This document shows positions 47,972-56,346 of a stretch of DNA of 64,000 bases, piece after piece. The notes below the pieces were generated by a model. The model had not been told where the DNA came from. It made no database searches and was given only the letters and a program-made list of their open reading frames with translations. Within the stretch, counting starts at the first letter, position 1; each line of letters starts with the position of its first letter. Source of the stretch: Devosia psychrophila (GTDB lineage Bacteria > Pseudomonadota > Alphaproteobacteria > Rhizobiales > Devosiaceae); contig NZ_LAPV01000166.1 in assembly GCF_000971275.1 (NCBI RefSeq), forward strand, positions 37,709 to 101,708. The letters are read 5' to 3'. The translations under genes were made by a program, and so were the position numbers.

Positions 47972-48982
47972 ATGGCCATTGCGATTTCGACATTCGGTGA
48001 ATTCAAGGGCAAGCGGGTGGATCAGTTCCGCCTGACCAGTGTCACTGGCGTCAGCGTCGACATCATCGGCTATGGCGTGGCAGTGCGCGACTGGCGTGTG
48101 CCGGTTGCCGGTAGCGAGCGCTCGGTGGTGCTCGGCTTTGACAGCATGGATGCCTATGCCCAGCACAGCCCGCATTTCGGCTCGCTGGCCGGCCGCGTCG
48201 CCAACCGCATCAAGGGCGCGTCGTTCGATCTCAACGGCAAGACCTACAAGCTTCCAGCCAATGCCGGCGACCTGCAGCTACATGGCGGCGAAGCCGGCCT
48301 TGGCCGCCAGGTCTGGGACGGTCAGGCCGACGAAGGCAATAACAGCGTCCGCTTCACCCATTTCTCGCCCGACGGCGCCATGGGCTATCCAGGCAATGTG
48401 AATTTTTCGGCGACCTACACACTCAAGGGCAATCGCCTGCGTCTGGAGCTGGCCGCCACGACCGATCAGGCGACACCGATTAGCCTCGTGCAGCACCAGT
48501 ATTTCAATCTCGGCACGACCGACGACGTGCTGGACCACACCATTCAGGTCAATTCCAGCGCCTATACCGGGCTGGGCGACGACCTTGCTCCAACTGGCGC
48601 CATCCTGCCATCGCGCGGCACGATTTATGACCTGCGGCAGCCCCGCACCATGCGGGACGAGAACGGCGCGCCGGTCGAATACGACATGGGCGTAGCACTC
48701 GACACCGGCCGCAGTATCAATGAGCCGGTCGCCACGGTGATTTCGCCAGCCAGGGATTTGACGCTCAAGCTATGGAGCGATCGTCCGGGCTTGCAGGTCT
48801 ATAACGGCGTCTGGACCGACATTCCGGTGCCGGGCCTCGATGGCAAGACCTACAAGAAGCACGCCGGCTTCTGCCTCGAAGACCAGGCGTTCGCGGATGC
48901 CGTGCACAACCCGCATTTCCCCAACGTGATTTATTCGCCAGACCGGCCATACTCGCACTGGTGCGAATTCGAAATCGCCTAG
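47972..48982 (+). CDS. galM: Aldose 1-epimerase (mutarotase)
   Basis: 336 aa. Interconverts alpha and beta anomers of sugars. The core ends with typical residues HQYFNLGT (catalytic region), and a Glu near the C-terminus (KHAGFCLEDQAF, as in NGFCLE of the family) with QVYNGVWTD; substrate-binding HFGSLAGRVANRI is visible. Start ATG 47972 with GGAGG six bases upstream. The neighbouring xylose genes suggest it acts on xylose or related sugars released by GH43; galactose is not supported by anything nearby. Confidence 0.92.
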   Translation: MAIAISTFGEFKGKRVDQFRLTSVTGVSVDIIGYGVAVRDWRVPVAGSERSVVLGFDSMDAYAQHSPHFGSLAGRVANRIKGASFDLNGKTYKLPANAGDLQLHGGEAGLGRQVWDGQADEGNNSVRFTHFSPDGAMGYPGNVNFSATYTLKGNRLRLELAATTDQATPISLVQHQYFNLGTTDDVLDHTIQVNSSAYTGLGDDLAPTGAILPSRGTIYDLRQPRTMRDENGAPVEYDMGVALDTGRSINEPVATVISPARDLTLKLWSDRPGLQVYNGVWTDIPVPGLDGKTYKKHAGFCLEDQAFADAVHNPHFPNVIYSPDRPYSHWCEFEIA

Positions 48983-49027
48983 GCGCTACTCGGCCTGCTG
49001 ACGCGCCCTGTCAGGGCTTTGCGGCAT

Positions 49028-49054
49028 TGTCTCTCCATCGAACATGGAGAGACA
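49028..49054. promoter_or_regulatory. Perfect 11-bp inverted repeat before the WYL regulator
   Basis: TGTCTCTCCAT (49028-49038) and ATGGAGAGACA (49044-49054) are exact complements around CGAAC. It lies 46 bases past the galM stop and 63 bases before the WYL start. It may be a terminator for galM (no T run) or an operator read by the adjacent regulator. Confidence 0.5.
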
Positions 49055-49116
49055 GCCATGCAAAGCTTCAGTATCGTCGTACGCTGGCGCCTGGACGGGT
49101 TTGAGGAGAGCCGAGC

Positions 49117-49821
49117 ATGGACAAGACCGAGCGTCTCTTTGCGGTCATGGATGCGCTGCGGCGACACCGTCGGCCGGTTACGGCGGCGGTTCTCGCCGAG
49201 GAGCAGGGCGTTTCGGTGCGTACGCTGTATCGCGACGTGCAGACGCTTATTGGCCTCGGCGCGCCGATCGATGGCGAGGCGGGGGTCGGCTATATGCTGA
49301 AGCCCGGTTTTTTCCTGCCGCCCCTGATGTTTACGCCCGAAGAGCTCGAAGCCCTGGTGCTGGGCGCTCGCTGGGTTGGGGCGCAACCCGACGATGGGTT
49401 GGGTTTGGCGGCCAAGAACGCCTTGGCCAAGATCGCTACCGCTTCGCCGGAGGATTTGCGCGACCGCATCAACGATACGGGGCTGTGGCCGGTGGCGATG
49501 TGGAGCAAGGATAGCCGGCCGCCGATGCCGGTGCTGGGGCAGGTTAGGCTTGCCATGCGCACCGAAAAAGCCGTGACGATTTCCTATCAGGACGAGGCGG
49601 GCAAGCCGAGCGAGCGCACCATCTGGCCGGTGCAGCTGGCCTATTACGAGGGCAAACAGACCATTGCCGCCTGGTGCTGCCTGCGCACGGCATTTCGGCA
49701 TTTTCGTACAGATCGCATTGCGGCGCTTGCTGTGACGGAAGAGCGCTATGGCAAGCGCCGGGCTGTGCTGGAACGCGAGTGGCGCGATAGCTGGGAACAT
49801 GATCGGCGCGCGGAACAGTAG
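49117..49821 (+). CDS. YafY-type regulator (HTH plus WYL domain)
   Basis: 234 aa. The N-terminal DeoR-like HTH reads TERLFAVMDALRRHRRPVTA and VSVRTLYRDVQTLIGLG (recognition helix about 33-49); the WYL domain follows (VTISYQDEAGKPSERTIWPV, about 150-170, and QTIAAWCCLRTAFRHFRTDR). WYL regulators sense small ligands, often nucleotides. There is no divergent partner gene: upstream is galM in the same orientation. Start ATG 49117 follows GAGGAGAGCCGAGC. Confidence 0.88.
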   Translation: MDKTERLFAVMDALRRHRRPVTAAVLAEEQGVSVRTLYRDVQTLIGLGAPIDGEAGVGYMLKPGFFLPPLMFTPEELEALVLGARWVGAQPDDGLGLAAKNALAKIATASPEDLRDRINDTGLWPVAMWSKDSRPPMPVLGQVRLAMRTEKAVTISYQDEAGKPSERTIWPVQLAYYEGKQTIAAWCCLRTAFRHFRTDRIAALAVTEERYGKRRAVLEREWRDSWEHDRRAEQ

Positions 49822-49827
49822 GTCCAC

Positions 49828-49843
49828 TGTTCCACGTGAATCA
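49828..49843. promoter_or_regulatory. parS-like site 2 (between WYL and cold-shock genes)
   Basis: TGTTCCACGTGAATCA; differs from TGTTTCACGTGAAACA at two positions. The variant TGTTCCACGTGAAACA is itself a common parS form, leaving one mismatch. Intergenic, just past the WYL stop. Confidence 0.5.
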
Positions 49844-49852
49844 GCGGATGGC

Positions 49853-50491
49853 TTAGCCCAATACGCCGCCAAATGCGTCGTGCAGCAGGCCGAAGGCCAG
49901 GGCGGCGAGACCCAGCGTGTGCACCAGAGTGATGGCCCAGGTGCCAGTGACGAAGCTGGGTTTTACCGTCTTGTGGCGATAGACTTCCTGCGCGGCCAGC
50001 CCACCGATAATGCCAAAGCACAGGTCGACATAGTGCAGGTTGTTTTCGCTGACGCGATACTCGCCCTTCATGGCGTAGAGCTTGTCGAAGCGATAAAGCA
50101 GGGCCGAAGCCGCTCCCATTGCGGCATAGAGCAGGCCGATCCAGACGGGCGCCCTTTCGGTGCCGATGGCCCAGAGAATCAGCAAAGTCATCAAGGTTGC
50201 CGCGGCGGTGCGCAAGCCCAGCTTGTAGCGCGACACCGAGCGGGACGGGCGCATTGACTCGCGCAAGGTCTGGACCGGCGCCGGGGTGGTCTCGGTGATG
50301 ACGACCTCGATGGCGGCCGGTCGGGCATTGCGGCCCTTGCCGGTTTCGAAAGAGAGCTTGTCACCCAGCTTGGGGCGGTCGCCATTGGTCATGCTGGAGA
50401 TATGGACGTAGTAATCCCGCCCCGCTTCGTCCCGCACGAAGCCGTAGCCGCCCTTGTTATTCCATTGAACCAGTTCGCCCGATCTTGACAT
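49853..50491 (-). CDS. Cold-shock domain fused to DUF1294 membrane domain
   Basis: 212 aa. Residues 1-65 form a cold-shock fold (GELVQWNNKGGYGFVRDEAG with the RNP1-like GYGFV, and VHISSM for the second motif); after a linker (to about 100) come three or four hydrophobic spans (TLMTLLILWAIG, VWIGLLYAAMGAASALLY, YVDLCFGIIGGLAA, ITLVHTLGLAALAFG). Proteins with this fusion are known, role unclear; a membrane-tethered nucleic-acid binder is inference. ATG 50491. No operon partner: the Nudix gene is upstream on the same strand, 228 bp away. Confidence 0.85.
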   Translation of the reverse strand: MSRSGELVQWNNKGGYGFVRDEAGRDYYVHISSMTNGDRPKLGDKLSFETGKGRNARPAAIEVVITETTPAPVQTLRESMRPSRSVSRYKLGLRTAAATLMTLLILWAIGTERAPVWIGLLYAAMGAASALLYRFDKLYAMKGEYRVSENNLHYVDLCFGIIGGLAAQEVYRHKTVKPSFVTGTWAITLVHTLGLAALAFGLLHDAFGGVLG

Positions 50492-50677
50492 CGTTATCCT
50501 GTGGCGCGTCTGCGTGACCAATAAGAGGCAGGGGTTAACGGATGTTTGCCATTTTGGGCAGTCGTACTTAGTGCCAATCACGGCGTATTGCGCGCGCCGG
50601 TCAGGGCCGGCTCCAGGAGTCCCGCCGATCCGGGAAATGCAAGTCCATCTGGCGGTGGGGGTGAAAGCGAGCCATCT

Positions 50678-50693
50678 GGATTCACGTGAAACA
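50678..50693. promoter_or_regulatory. parS-like site 3 (upstream of the cold-shock gene)
   Basis: Minus-strand reading TGTTTCACGTGAATCC is identical to site 1 but in inverted orientation. Intergenic. Confidence 0.5.
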
Positions 50694-50719
50694 CTTATCC
50701 ACAGCCTTATTCACAGCGC

Positions 50720-51175
50720 TCAGAACAACAGCTCACGTAGCGACAGCTTGATGGCGCCGGGAAAGCCGGAGGCTAGGTCCCGGGTTAAGCGGGTACGCAG
50801 GGCTTCGGGAAACACATGGCCTTGCGGAAGCCCATCCAGCGCAAACCAGCCGGCCTCGACAATGCTTTCCCTATCGGCGGGATTGGCCGAGACATCGATC
50901 TCGCCCGACATATAGTCGGCCAGAAACCAGAATTTGAGCATGCGCAACTCAGGGCTCCAGCCTTCGTCGATATAGGCGAGACGCGTCGCGATCACATTGA
51001 TAGCGGTCTCCTCGAAGACCTCGCGCTCGGCGGCCCGCGCCAGTTCTTCATTGCCCTCTACTCCACCCCCGGGCGCTGCCCAGAAATCATGAATTCCCGG
51101 CCGATGATGCCGCACCAGCAGTATCTTGTCGTCGCGCAATACGAGGGCGCCGCAGGAAATCCGGTGTTGCTGCAT
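50720..51175 (-). CDS. Nudix hydrolase
   Basis: 151 aa. The Nudix box is GGGVEGNEELARAAEREVFE plus EETAI (from residue 37); the position that is usually Gly after EE-x is Ala here. Substrate (nucleoside diphosphate derivative) unknown. The start codon at 51175 directly abuts the comM stop (51176-51178), so the pair is probably cotranscribed from comM. Confidence 0.85.
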   Translation of the reverse strand: MQQHRISCGALVLRDDKILLVRHHRPGIHDFWAAPGGGVEGNEELARAAEREVFEETAINVIATRLAYIDEGWSPELRMLKFWFLADYMSGEIDVSANPADRESIVEAGWFALDGLPQGHVFPEALRTRLTRDLASGFPGAIKLSLRELLF

Positions 51176-52699
51176 TCAGGCCAGTCCCAGGTTGAGCCGG
51201 TAGCTCAGGGCCTCGGCAATATGCGGACGAGACACCCGCTCGACCCCTGCGAGGTCGGCAAGCGTCCGCGCGACCTTCAATACACGATGATAGGCCCGCG
51301 CGGAAAGATTGAAGCGCTCGGCCGCCTGCAACAGCAGTGCCTGGCTCTCCTTGTCGGGATTGACGATGGTTTCGATCAGCGTCGATCCCGCGGCGGCATT
51401 GGTGAAAACGTCCGGCGACCCGTGCTCGGCAAAGCGCTGGCGTTGCCTGTGCCGCGCCCGGGCGACGCGTTCGGCCACAACAGCCGAGCTTTCCGCCGTG
51501 CCGGATGGCGTGATCATGTCGGCAACGGTGACCGCCGGCACGTCGATACGGATATCGATGCGATCGAGGAACGGTCCTGAAATTCGCGCCTGGTAGTCAT
51601 CGGCGCAGGCCCGGCCGCGCTTGCAGGTATGACCCGGCGTGCCGGCCATGCCGCATTTGCACGGGTTCATCGCGGCGATGAGTTGCACCCGACTTGGATA
51701 ACTGACCCGGGCATTGGCCCGCGCGATGACTGTCTCGCCAGATTCCAGCGGCTGGCGCAGGCTATCGAGAACGTTGGGCTGAAATTCCGGCAACTCGTCA
51801 AGGAACAACACTCCATTATGCGCGAGGCTTACCTCACCCGGTCTAACCTTCAAGCCACCGCCCACCAGGGCTGCCATCGAGGCGGAATGATGCGGCGCGC
51901 GGAACGGACGGCGATCCGACAGCGCGCCATTGACCAGCTCGCCGGCAATCGACTGGATCATCGAGATATCCAGTAGCTCACGGGGATCGAGCGGTGGCAG
52001 GATCGACGGCAGCCGGGCAGCCAGCATGGATTTACCCGCGCCGGGCGGCCCCACCATCAGCATATTGTGGCCACCTGCTGCCGCGACTTCCAGGGCCCGC
52101 CGCGCCACCTGCTGGCCGCGCACATCGCAGAGATCGGGCAGGGTTCCATTGGGCAGGTATTTCAGCGGCTTGGGCCGTGCCGCCAATTGATGACCGGTCA
52201 GGTGGTTGACCAGTGCCAGCAGGCTTTCCGCCGCAATGATATCGAGATCTTCCCCCGCCCAGGCCGCTTCCGCCCCCGACGGCGCTGCGCAGATAAGCCC
52301 CAACCCGCGACTTTGCGCAGCAATCGCCGCGGGCAGTATGCCACCGACATGGGCCAGCCGCCCGTCGAGCCCCAGCTCGCCCAGCGCCAGATACCCATCC
52401 AGCGCGTCCTGCGGTATGGCGCCGATAGCAGCCATGATGCCCAAGGCGATCGGCAGGTCGTAGTGACTGCCCTCCTTGGGGAGGTCGGCCGGCGCCAGGT
52501 TGACGACAATACGCTTGGGCGGCAGGCCGAGGCCCGAGGCGATCAATGCCGCCCGCACTCGTTCGCCGGATTCATTGACGGCCTTGTCGGGCAAGCCGAC
52601 CAGGATGATCTTGGGGAATCCCGGCGCGATCTGCACCTGCACATCGACCGGTACGGCGTCGATGCCTTGAAACGCCACCGTCGCAACGCGCGTGACCAT
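51176..52699 (-). CDS. comM: ComM / YifB family magnesium-chelatase-like AAA+ ATPase
   Basis: 507 aa. ComM homologues are hexameric helicases promoting branch migration in natural transformation. N-terminal Lon-like domain with LVGLPDKAVNESGERVRAAL and VNLAPADLPKEGSHYDLPIA; the AAA+ core has Walker A MLMVGPPGAGKSMLAARLP (near residue 220), Walker B VLFLDELPEF, and the zinc-like cysteines NPCKCGMAG. Start 52699. Possession does not by itself mean the strain is competent. Confidence 0.93.
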   Translation of the reverse strand: MVTRVATVAFQGIDAVPVDVQVQIAPGFPKIILVGLPDKAVNESGERVRAALIASGLGLPPKRIVVNLAPADLPKEGSHYDLPIALGIMAAIGAIPQDALDGYLALGELGLDGRLAHVGGILPAAIAAQSRGLGLICAAPSGAEAAWAGEDLDIIAAESLLALVNHLTGHQLAARPKPLKYLPNGTLPDLCDVRGQQVARRALEVAAAGGHNMLMVGPPGAGKSMLAARLPSILPPLDPRELLDISMIQSIAGELVNGALSDRRPFRAPHHSASMAALVGGGLKVRPGEVSLAHNGVLFLDELPEFQPNVLDSLRQPLESGETVIARANARVSYPSRVQLIAAMNPCKCGMAGTPGHTCKRGRACADDYQARISGPFLDRIDIRIDVPAVTVADMITPSGTAESSAVVAERVARARHRQRQRFAEHGSPDVFTNAAAGSTLIETIVNPDKESQALLLQAAERFNLSARAYHRVLKVARTLADLAGVERVSRPHIAEALSYRLNLGLA

Positions 52700-52863
52700 G
52701 CCTTACGTCCCCCAGTTGCGGGAGCCTATCCCAAGCATTGTGCCGCAAGCAAGAACATAAAGCGAACAAAATGCGGCACGTTAACCACGTGGCTTGCCAC
52801 AATGGTAAACCTAATCTCCCATTAACCGCGCCATGTTGAATCAAACCTCAGTTTTGTATTTGC

Positions 52864-53718
52864 GTGAGTGCTGCACCAATGCTTGCCAGACGGCCCTTTC
52901 CCTCGTTTTCCGGACTCGCAAAAGTCGCCATGTCGGCCCTAATGGCCGTGGTGCTGGTGGCCTGTTCCTCAGGCGGCGGTCTTTATGGCCCGGTGCAGGG
53001 CGATAACCGGCCTCACTCAGGCGTCGACCGCGCCCGCGGCATGCCGATCCAGGGCATCGACGTGGCGCGCTATCAGGAAAATATCGATTTCCGCCAGACG
53101 CTACAGTCCGGAATCCACTTCGTGTTTATGAAGGCGACTGAGGGGAAAGACTATCTCGACCCCAATTTCCGGGCCAACTGGCAGCGGGCGCGCGACGCCG
53201 GCATGCCGCGCGGCGCCTATCATTTCATGACGTGGTGCTCGCTGGCATCTGAGCAAGCCGCCTGGTTCATCCAGAACGTACCCAATGATCCCGATGCACT
53301 GCCACCGGTGCTCGATCTGGAATGGAACAACCATTCGAGCTGCAAGACCAAGCCGAGCCGCGCCGATGCGCTGGAAAAAATCCGCTACATGCTGGAAGCG
53401 ATGGAGCGCCACACCGGCAAGCTGCCGGTCATCTATACCGATATGAATTTTCACCGCGATGTTTTGAACGGCGAGTATTTCCCCAACGCCTTCTGGCTGC
53501 GCTCCACCGCCGCCGAGCCGCATGAGCGCTATGGCAATCGCACCTGGACCTTCTGGCAGTGGACCCAGACGGGCGTCGTGCGCGGCGTGCGGGGCGAAGT
53601 CGATCGCAATGCCTTTTATGGCGGGCAGAACGAGTGGATCACCTTCCTGCTGACCGGTTGCGACGCACGCGCCATTGCCTCGCTTGGGCCTACCGGCAGG
53701 TGCCGGTCGGCCAAGTAA
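52864..53718 (+). CDS. Glycoside hydrolase family 25 lipoprotein (lysozyme-like)
   Basis: 284 aa. Signal with lipobox: AMSALMAVVLVAC. The GH25 domain has GIDVARYQENIDF (Asp), MKATEGKDYLD, and LDLEW (catalytic Asp/Glu). Family enzymes cleave the N-acetylmuramic acid linkage. The C-terminus has two cysteines (TGCDAR, GRCRSAK) that may form a disulfide. Start is the GTG at 52864 or the ATG at 52879; neither has an obvious ribosome site. Probably a periplasmic peptidoglycan remodelling enzyme; no phage genes are nearby. Confidence 0.88.
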   Translation: MSAAPMLARRPFPSFSGLAKVAMSALMAVVLVACSSGGGLYGPVQGDNRPHSGVDRARGMPIQGIDVARYQENIDFRQTLQSGIHFVFMKATEGKDYLDPNFRANWQRARDAGMPRGAYHFMTWCSLASEQAAWFIQNVPNDPDALPPVLDLEWNNHSSCKTKPSRADALEKIRYMLEAMERHTGKLPVIYTDMNFHRDVLNGEYFPNAFWLRSTAAEPHERYGNRTWTFWQWTQTGVVRGVRGEVDRNAFYGGQNEWITFLLTGCDARAIASLGPTGRCRSAK

Positions 53719-53854
53719 GGCGCGCTGATCCGGCGTTTGGGCTCGAAAGCGGAAGCCTGGGGGCATTGAGGAGCTTGCCACCGATTCAGCGGAGGTCTAG
53801 CTTCCGGTGATTATTGATCCGGGCCAGCGGGCCCGCAGTGTGGGAGAACGCGTC

Positions 53855-53977
53855 ATGGCCAAGGGTCAGATGAAGAGCAACAAGGAAGCCAAGAAGCCGA
53901 AAAAGGACAAGGTTGACGCTGTAAAGAACGTCACCGGCCTCGGTTCGGGCAGCGCCGGCAATTCGGCGAAGAAGTAG
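53855..53977 (+). CDS. Small basic protein, 40 aa
   Basis: MAKGQMKSNKEAKKPKKDK at the N-terminus and TGLGSGSAGNSAKK at the C-terminus; Lys-rich and cysteine-free, predicted disordered. ATG 53855 is eight bases after GGGAG. Below 60 codons, so short-ORF filters lose it. Short proteins beginning MAKGQxxxNKEAKKPKK are seen widely in proteobacteria, function unknown to me. Sits between the GH25 gene and the marC terminator. Confidence 0.75.
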   Translation: MAKGQMKSNKEAKKPKKDKVDAVKNVTGLGSGSAGNSAKK

Positions 53978-54003
53978 GCTGAAAGCCTCGATTAATTCAG
54001 GAG

Positions 54004-54032
54004 GGCGGTGGGCGTGAGCCGGCCGCCTTTTT
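54004..54032 (+). terminator. Intrinsic terminator after the 40-aa gene
   Basis: GGCGG (54004-54008) pairs with CCGCC (54023-54027) with an inner GGC-GTGA-GCC stem, followed by TTTTT. Starts 26 bases past the stop of the small basic protein gene. Confidence 0.75.
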
Positions 54033-54041
54033 GCTGTTCGC

Positions 54042-54683
54042 TTAGGCCGCTGCGCTACCAAGCAGGCCGCTGGCCTTGATGCCGTCGAAGACGAATTGCA
54101 CCGCAAGCGCCGCCAGCAGGATACCCACCACGCGAGACACCACGGCAAGGCCGGTGACGCCGAGCAGGCGCTGGATCGGGATGGCGACCAAAAGGGTCAG
54201 CCAGGCGAGGAACAGGATCACCACAATCGCCACCAGCACGGCCCAGAATTCGAGGTCCGTCTTGGTGCCCGTGGTCAAGAGGATCACCGCGCTGATGGCG
54301 CCGGGACCGGCCAATAGCGGCATTGCCAGGGGAAACACCGCTATATCGTCGCGCTGACGGGCTTCCACTTCTTCCTCGTCGGTGGTGCCGGTGCCGCCGG
54401 AATGGCGCGCGAACACCATGTCGATGGCGATCAAGAACAGCAACAAACCGCCTGCGGTCCGCAAAGCGGGAATGGTGATGCCGAACAGATCGAGAATCGG
54501 ATTTCCCAATACGCCGAACAGCAGCAGGATCAAGCCGGCGATAATCACCCCGCGCGTCGCAAAGGCAAAGCGCTGCTTGGCGGTGTTATGCTTGGTCAGC
54601 GCCGCGAAAATGAAGGCGATATCGGCCACGCCAACCGTAGCAAACAGGGTCGCGAAGGCGACGAAGAATGTCGTACTGGGCAT
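54042..54683 (-). CDS. MarC-family integral membrane protein
   Basis: 213 aa with six hydrophobic spans, matching UPF0056/MarC: FFVAFATLFATVGVADIAFI, GVIIAGLILLLFGVLGNPIL, AGGLLLFLIAIDMVFA, FPLAMPLLAGPGAISAVILL (characteristic), FWAVLVAIVVILFLAWL and VSRVVGILLAALAVQFV. Function unknown; despite its name the family is not a proven antibiotic-resistance determinant. Convergent with the GH25/40-aa pair. Start 54683. Confidence 0.92.
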   Translation of the reverse strand: MPSTTFFVAFATLFATVGVADIAFIFAALTKHNTAKQRFAFATRGVIIAGLILLLFGVLGNPILDLFGITIPALRTAGGLLLFLIAIDMVFARHSGGTGTTDEEEVEARQRDDIAVFPLAMPLLAGPGAISAVILLTTGTKTDLEFWAVLVAIVVILFLAWLTLLVAIPIQRLLGVTGLAVVSRVVGILLAALAVQFVFDGIKASGLLGSAAA

Positions 54684-54774
54684 GACACTGGTCCCCTGTG
54701 ATCGGGATAGACCTAGCGGGATTAAAATGGTTTGCCCACCCCTTGGTGGCTAGCCAGTTTGCTCGCTGCTCGGC

Positions 54775-54882
54775 GCCTCCCCCTTGACGGGGAAGGCTTG
54801 GTGGGAGTGCGAGAGCTACGATATCGGGACCAAACCTCCCCCTCCCTGACCCTCCCCGCGAGGGGGAGGGTGTCGACTGGGA
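54775..54882. repeat. Palindromic C-tract repeat, family II, copy 5
   Basis: Begins CCTCCCCCTTGACGGGGAAG, a linker, and ends CCCGCGAGGGGGAGGGTGTC and GACTG. Lies between marC and the 126-aa membrane protein gene. Confidence 0.75.
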
Positions 54883-54889
54883 AATCAGG

Positions 54890-55270
54890 TCACAGCACGC
54901 GCGCGGCGGTTGCGAGGGCGGCGAGTGCCAGTAGGGCTATAGCGTCGAGCCAGCCGCGTGACTGCGTCAGCCAGAGGGGCTGCGGCCTGGTGGTGGGCAT
55001 GAATCGCGCTAGCCACACCGCGCCATAGGCGACCCAGACAAGGAAGAAGGCGACCATCCAGAGATTGGTCCAGCCGCCGCGGCCAAAGCCGACCATGACG
55101 CGGGTGACGCCGGCGCCGAGCAGGATGAACAGCAGGTAGAAGCCGGTGACGAACAGTGAGTTGCGCCAGTAGGGCAGGGTCAGCCGCTGGTCTATCGGCA
55201 AGGTGCTGCGCCAGCGGCGAAACAGCAACCAGCCAATGCCACCCAGGATCGCCGCCAGCAGAGCCCACAT
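54890..55270 (-). CDS. Small membrane protein coupled to gshB, 126 aa
   Basis: Three or four hydrophobic spans: [56 protein letters not shown], and WLDAIALLALAALATAA. The ATG shares one base with the gshB stop (TGATG), suggesting translational coupling. Family not recognised; its gshB linkage may be coincidental. Confidence 0.75.
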   Translation of the reverse strand: MWALLAAILGGIGWLLFRRWRSTLPIDQRLTLPYWRNSLFVTGFYLLFILLGAGVTRVMVGFGRGGWTNLWMVAFFLVWVAYGAVWLARFMPTTRPQPLWLTQSRGWLDAIALLALAALATAARVL

Positions 55271-56220
55271 CAGGCGCGGCGCTTTTCGATGGCGTCCCAG
55301 ATCATGACGGCAATGTCCGGCCCGCCGAAGCGCTTGATTTCGCGGATGCCGGTGGGGGAGGTGACGTTGATCTCGGTGAGGTAGTCGCCGATCACGTCGA
55401 TGCCGACAAAGATCATGTCGCGCGCTTTAAGAGCTGGTGCAATCACAGCGCAGATTTCGAGGTCACGCGGCGTCAGCTCGATGAATTCGGGGCGGCCGCC
55501 AACATGCATGTTGCTGCGGGCTTCGCCCTCGGCGGGGATGCGATTGAGGCCGGCCACCGGCTCGCCATCGATGATGATGATGCGCTTGTCGCCCTTGCGC
55601 ACATCCGGCAGATATTTCTGGATCATGAAGGGCTCGCGGTAGTTCTGCTCGAACAGCTCAAGCAGGCTTGCGAGATTGTGGTCGACTTCCTGGATGAAGA
55701 ACACCCCGGCCCCGCCATTGCCGTAGAGCGGCTTGACGATGATATTGCCGTGCTCCTTGCGGAAGGCGTGAATCATGGCCCGGTCGCGCGTCACGAGGGT
55801 CGGCGGCATCAGCTCAGGAAACTCAGTGACGAGGATTTTTTCGGGTGCGTTGCGCACGGCCGCAGGCGGATTGACCACGAGCGTCCTGGGGTGGATGCGC
55901 TCCAGCAGGTGGGTGATGGTAATGTAGTTCATGTCGAAGGGGGGATCCTGGCGCATCAGCACCACGTCCTGGTTCGACAGATCGACGCGGCGCTCCTCGC
56001 CCAGCGTAAAATGCTCGCCCTTGGGCTTGTCTTCGACGATGATCGGCGCTGCCAGTGCCGTCAGCACGTTATCGCGCAGGGCCAGCGTATCGGCAGTGTA
56101 GTGGATCAGCTGATGGCCGCGGGCCTGCGCCTCCAGCATCATGGCGAAGGTGGAATCGCCCCTGGGATTGATGGTGGCGACATGGTCCATCTGGACCGCG
56201 ACTTTAAGGTTTTTTGCCAT
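55270..56220 (-). CDS. gshB: Glutathione synthetase
   Basis: 316-aa ATP-grasp enzyme joining gamma-glutamylcysteine to glycine. N-terminal GSH-S_N region ([20 protein letters not shown]), ATP-grasp elements [18 protein letters not shown] and the metal/ATP residues in [23 protein letters not shown] and [14 protein letters not shown]. Full length. Downstream of yraN on the same strand with a 126-bp gap holding an inverted repeat. Confidence 0.96.
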   Translation of the reverse strand: MAKNLKVAVQMDHVATINPRGDSTFAMMLEAQARGHQLIHYTADTLALRDNVLTALAAPIIVEDKPKGEHFTLGEERRVDLSNQDVVLMRQDPPFDMNYITITHLLERIHPRTLVVNPPAAVRNAPEKILVTEFPELMPPTLVTRDRAMIHAFRKEHGNIIVKPLYGNGGAGVFFIQEVDHNLASLLELFEQNYREPFMIQKYLPDVRKGDKRIIIIDGEPVAGLNRIPAEGEARSNMHVGGRPEFIELTPRDLEICAVIAPALKARDMIFVGIDVIGDYLTEINVTSPTGIREIKRFGGPDIAVMIWDAIEKRRA

Positions 56221-56253
56221 TTTCAGCGTCTCAAGTGGCCCGAAATCTCAGTA

Positions 56254-56339
56254 GACCTCATCCTGAGCCTGTCGAAGGACGAAGACGTGGCAAGATCGGC
56301 GCGCCCGACCTCGTGGTTCGACAGGCTCACCATGAGGTC
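56254..56339. repeat. Long inverted repeat between gshB and yraN
   Basis: GACCTCATCCTGAGCCTGTC (from 56254) pairs with GACAGGCTCACCATGAGGTC (to 56339), with inner GGACGA/TCGTGG-type pairing; about 28 bp per arm. Elements of the type CTCATCCTGAGCCTGTCGAA are widespread in alphaproteobacteria. One copy in this window. Confidence 0.85.
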
Positions 56340-56346
56340 GCATGGA

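Noticed and set aside
52864..53718. Prophage endolysin
   Set aside because: The GH25 protein has a lipoprotein signal and no phage genes nearby.
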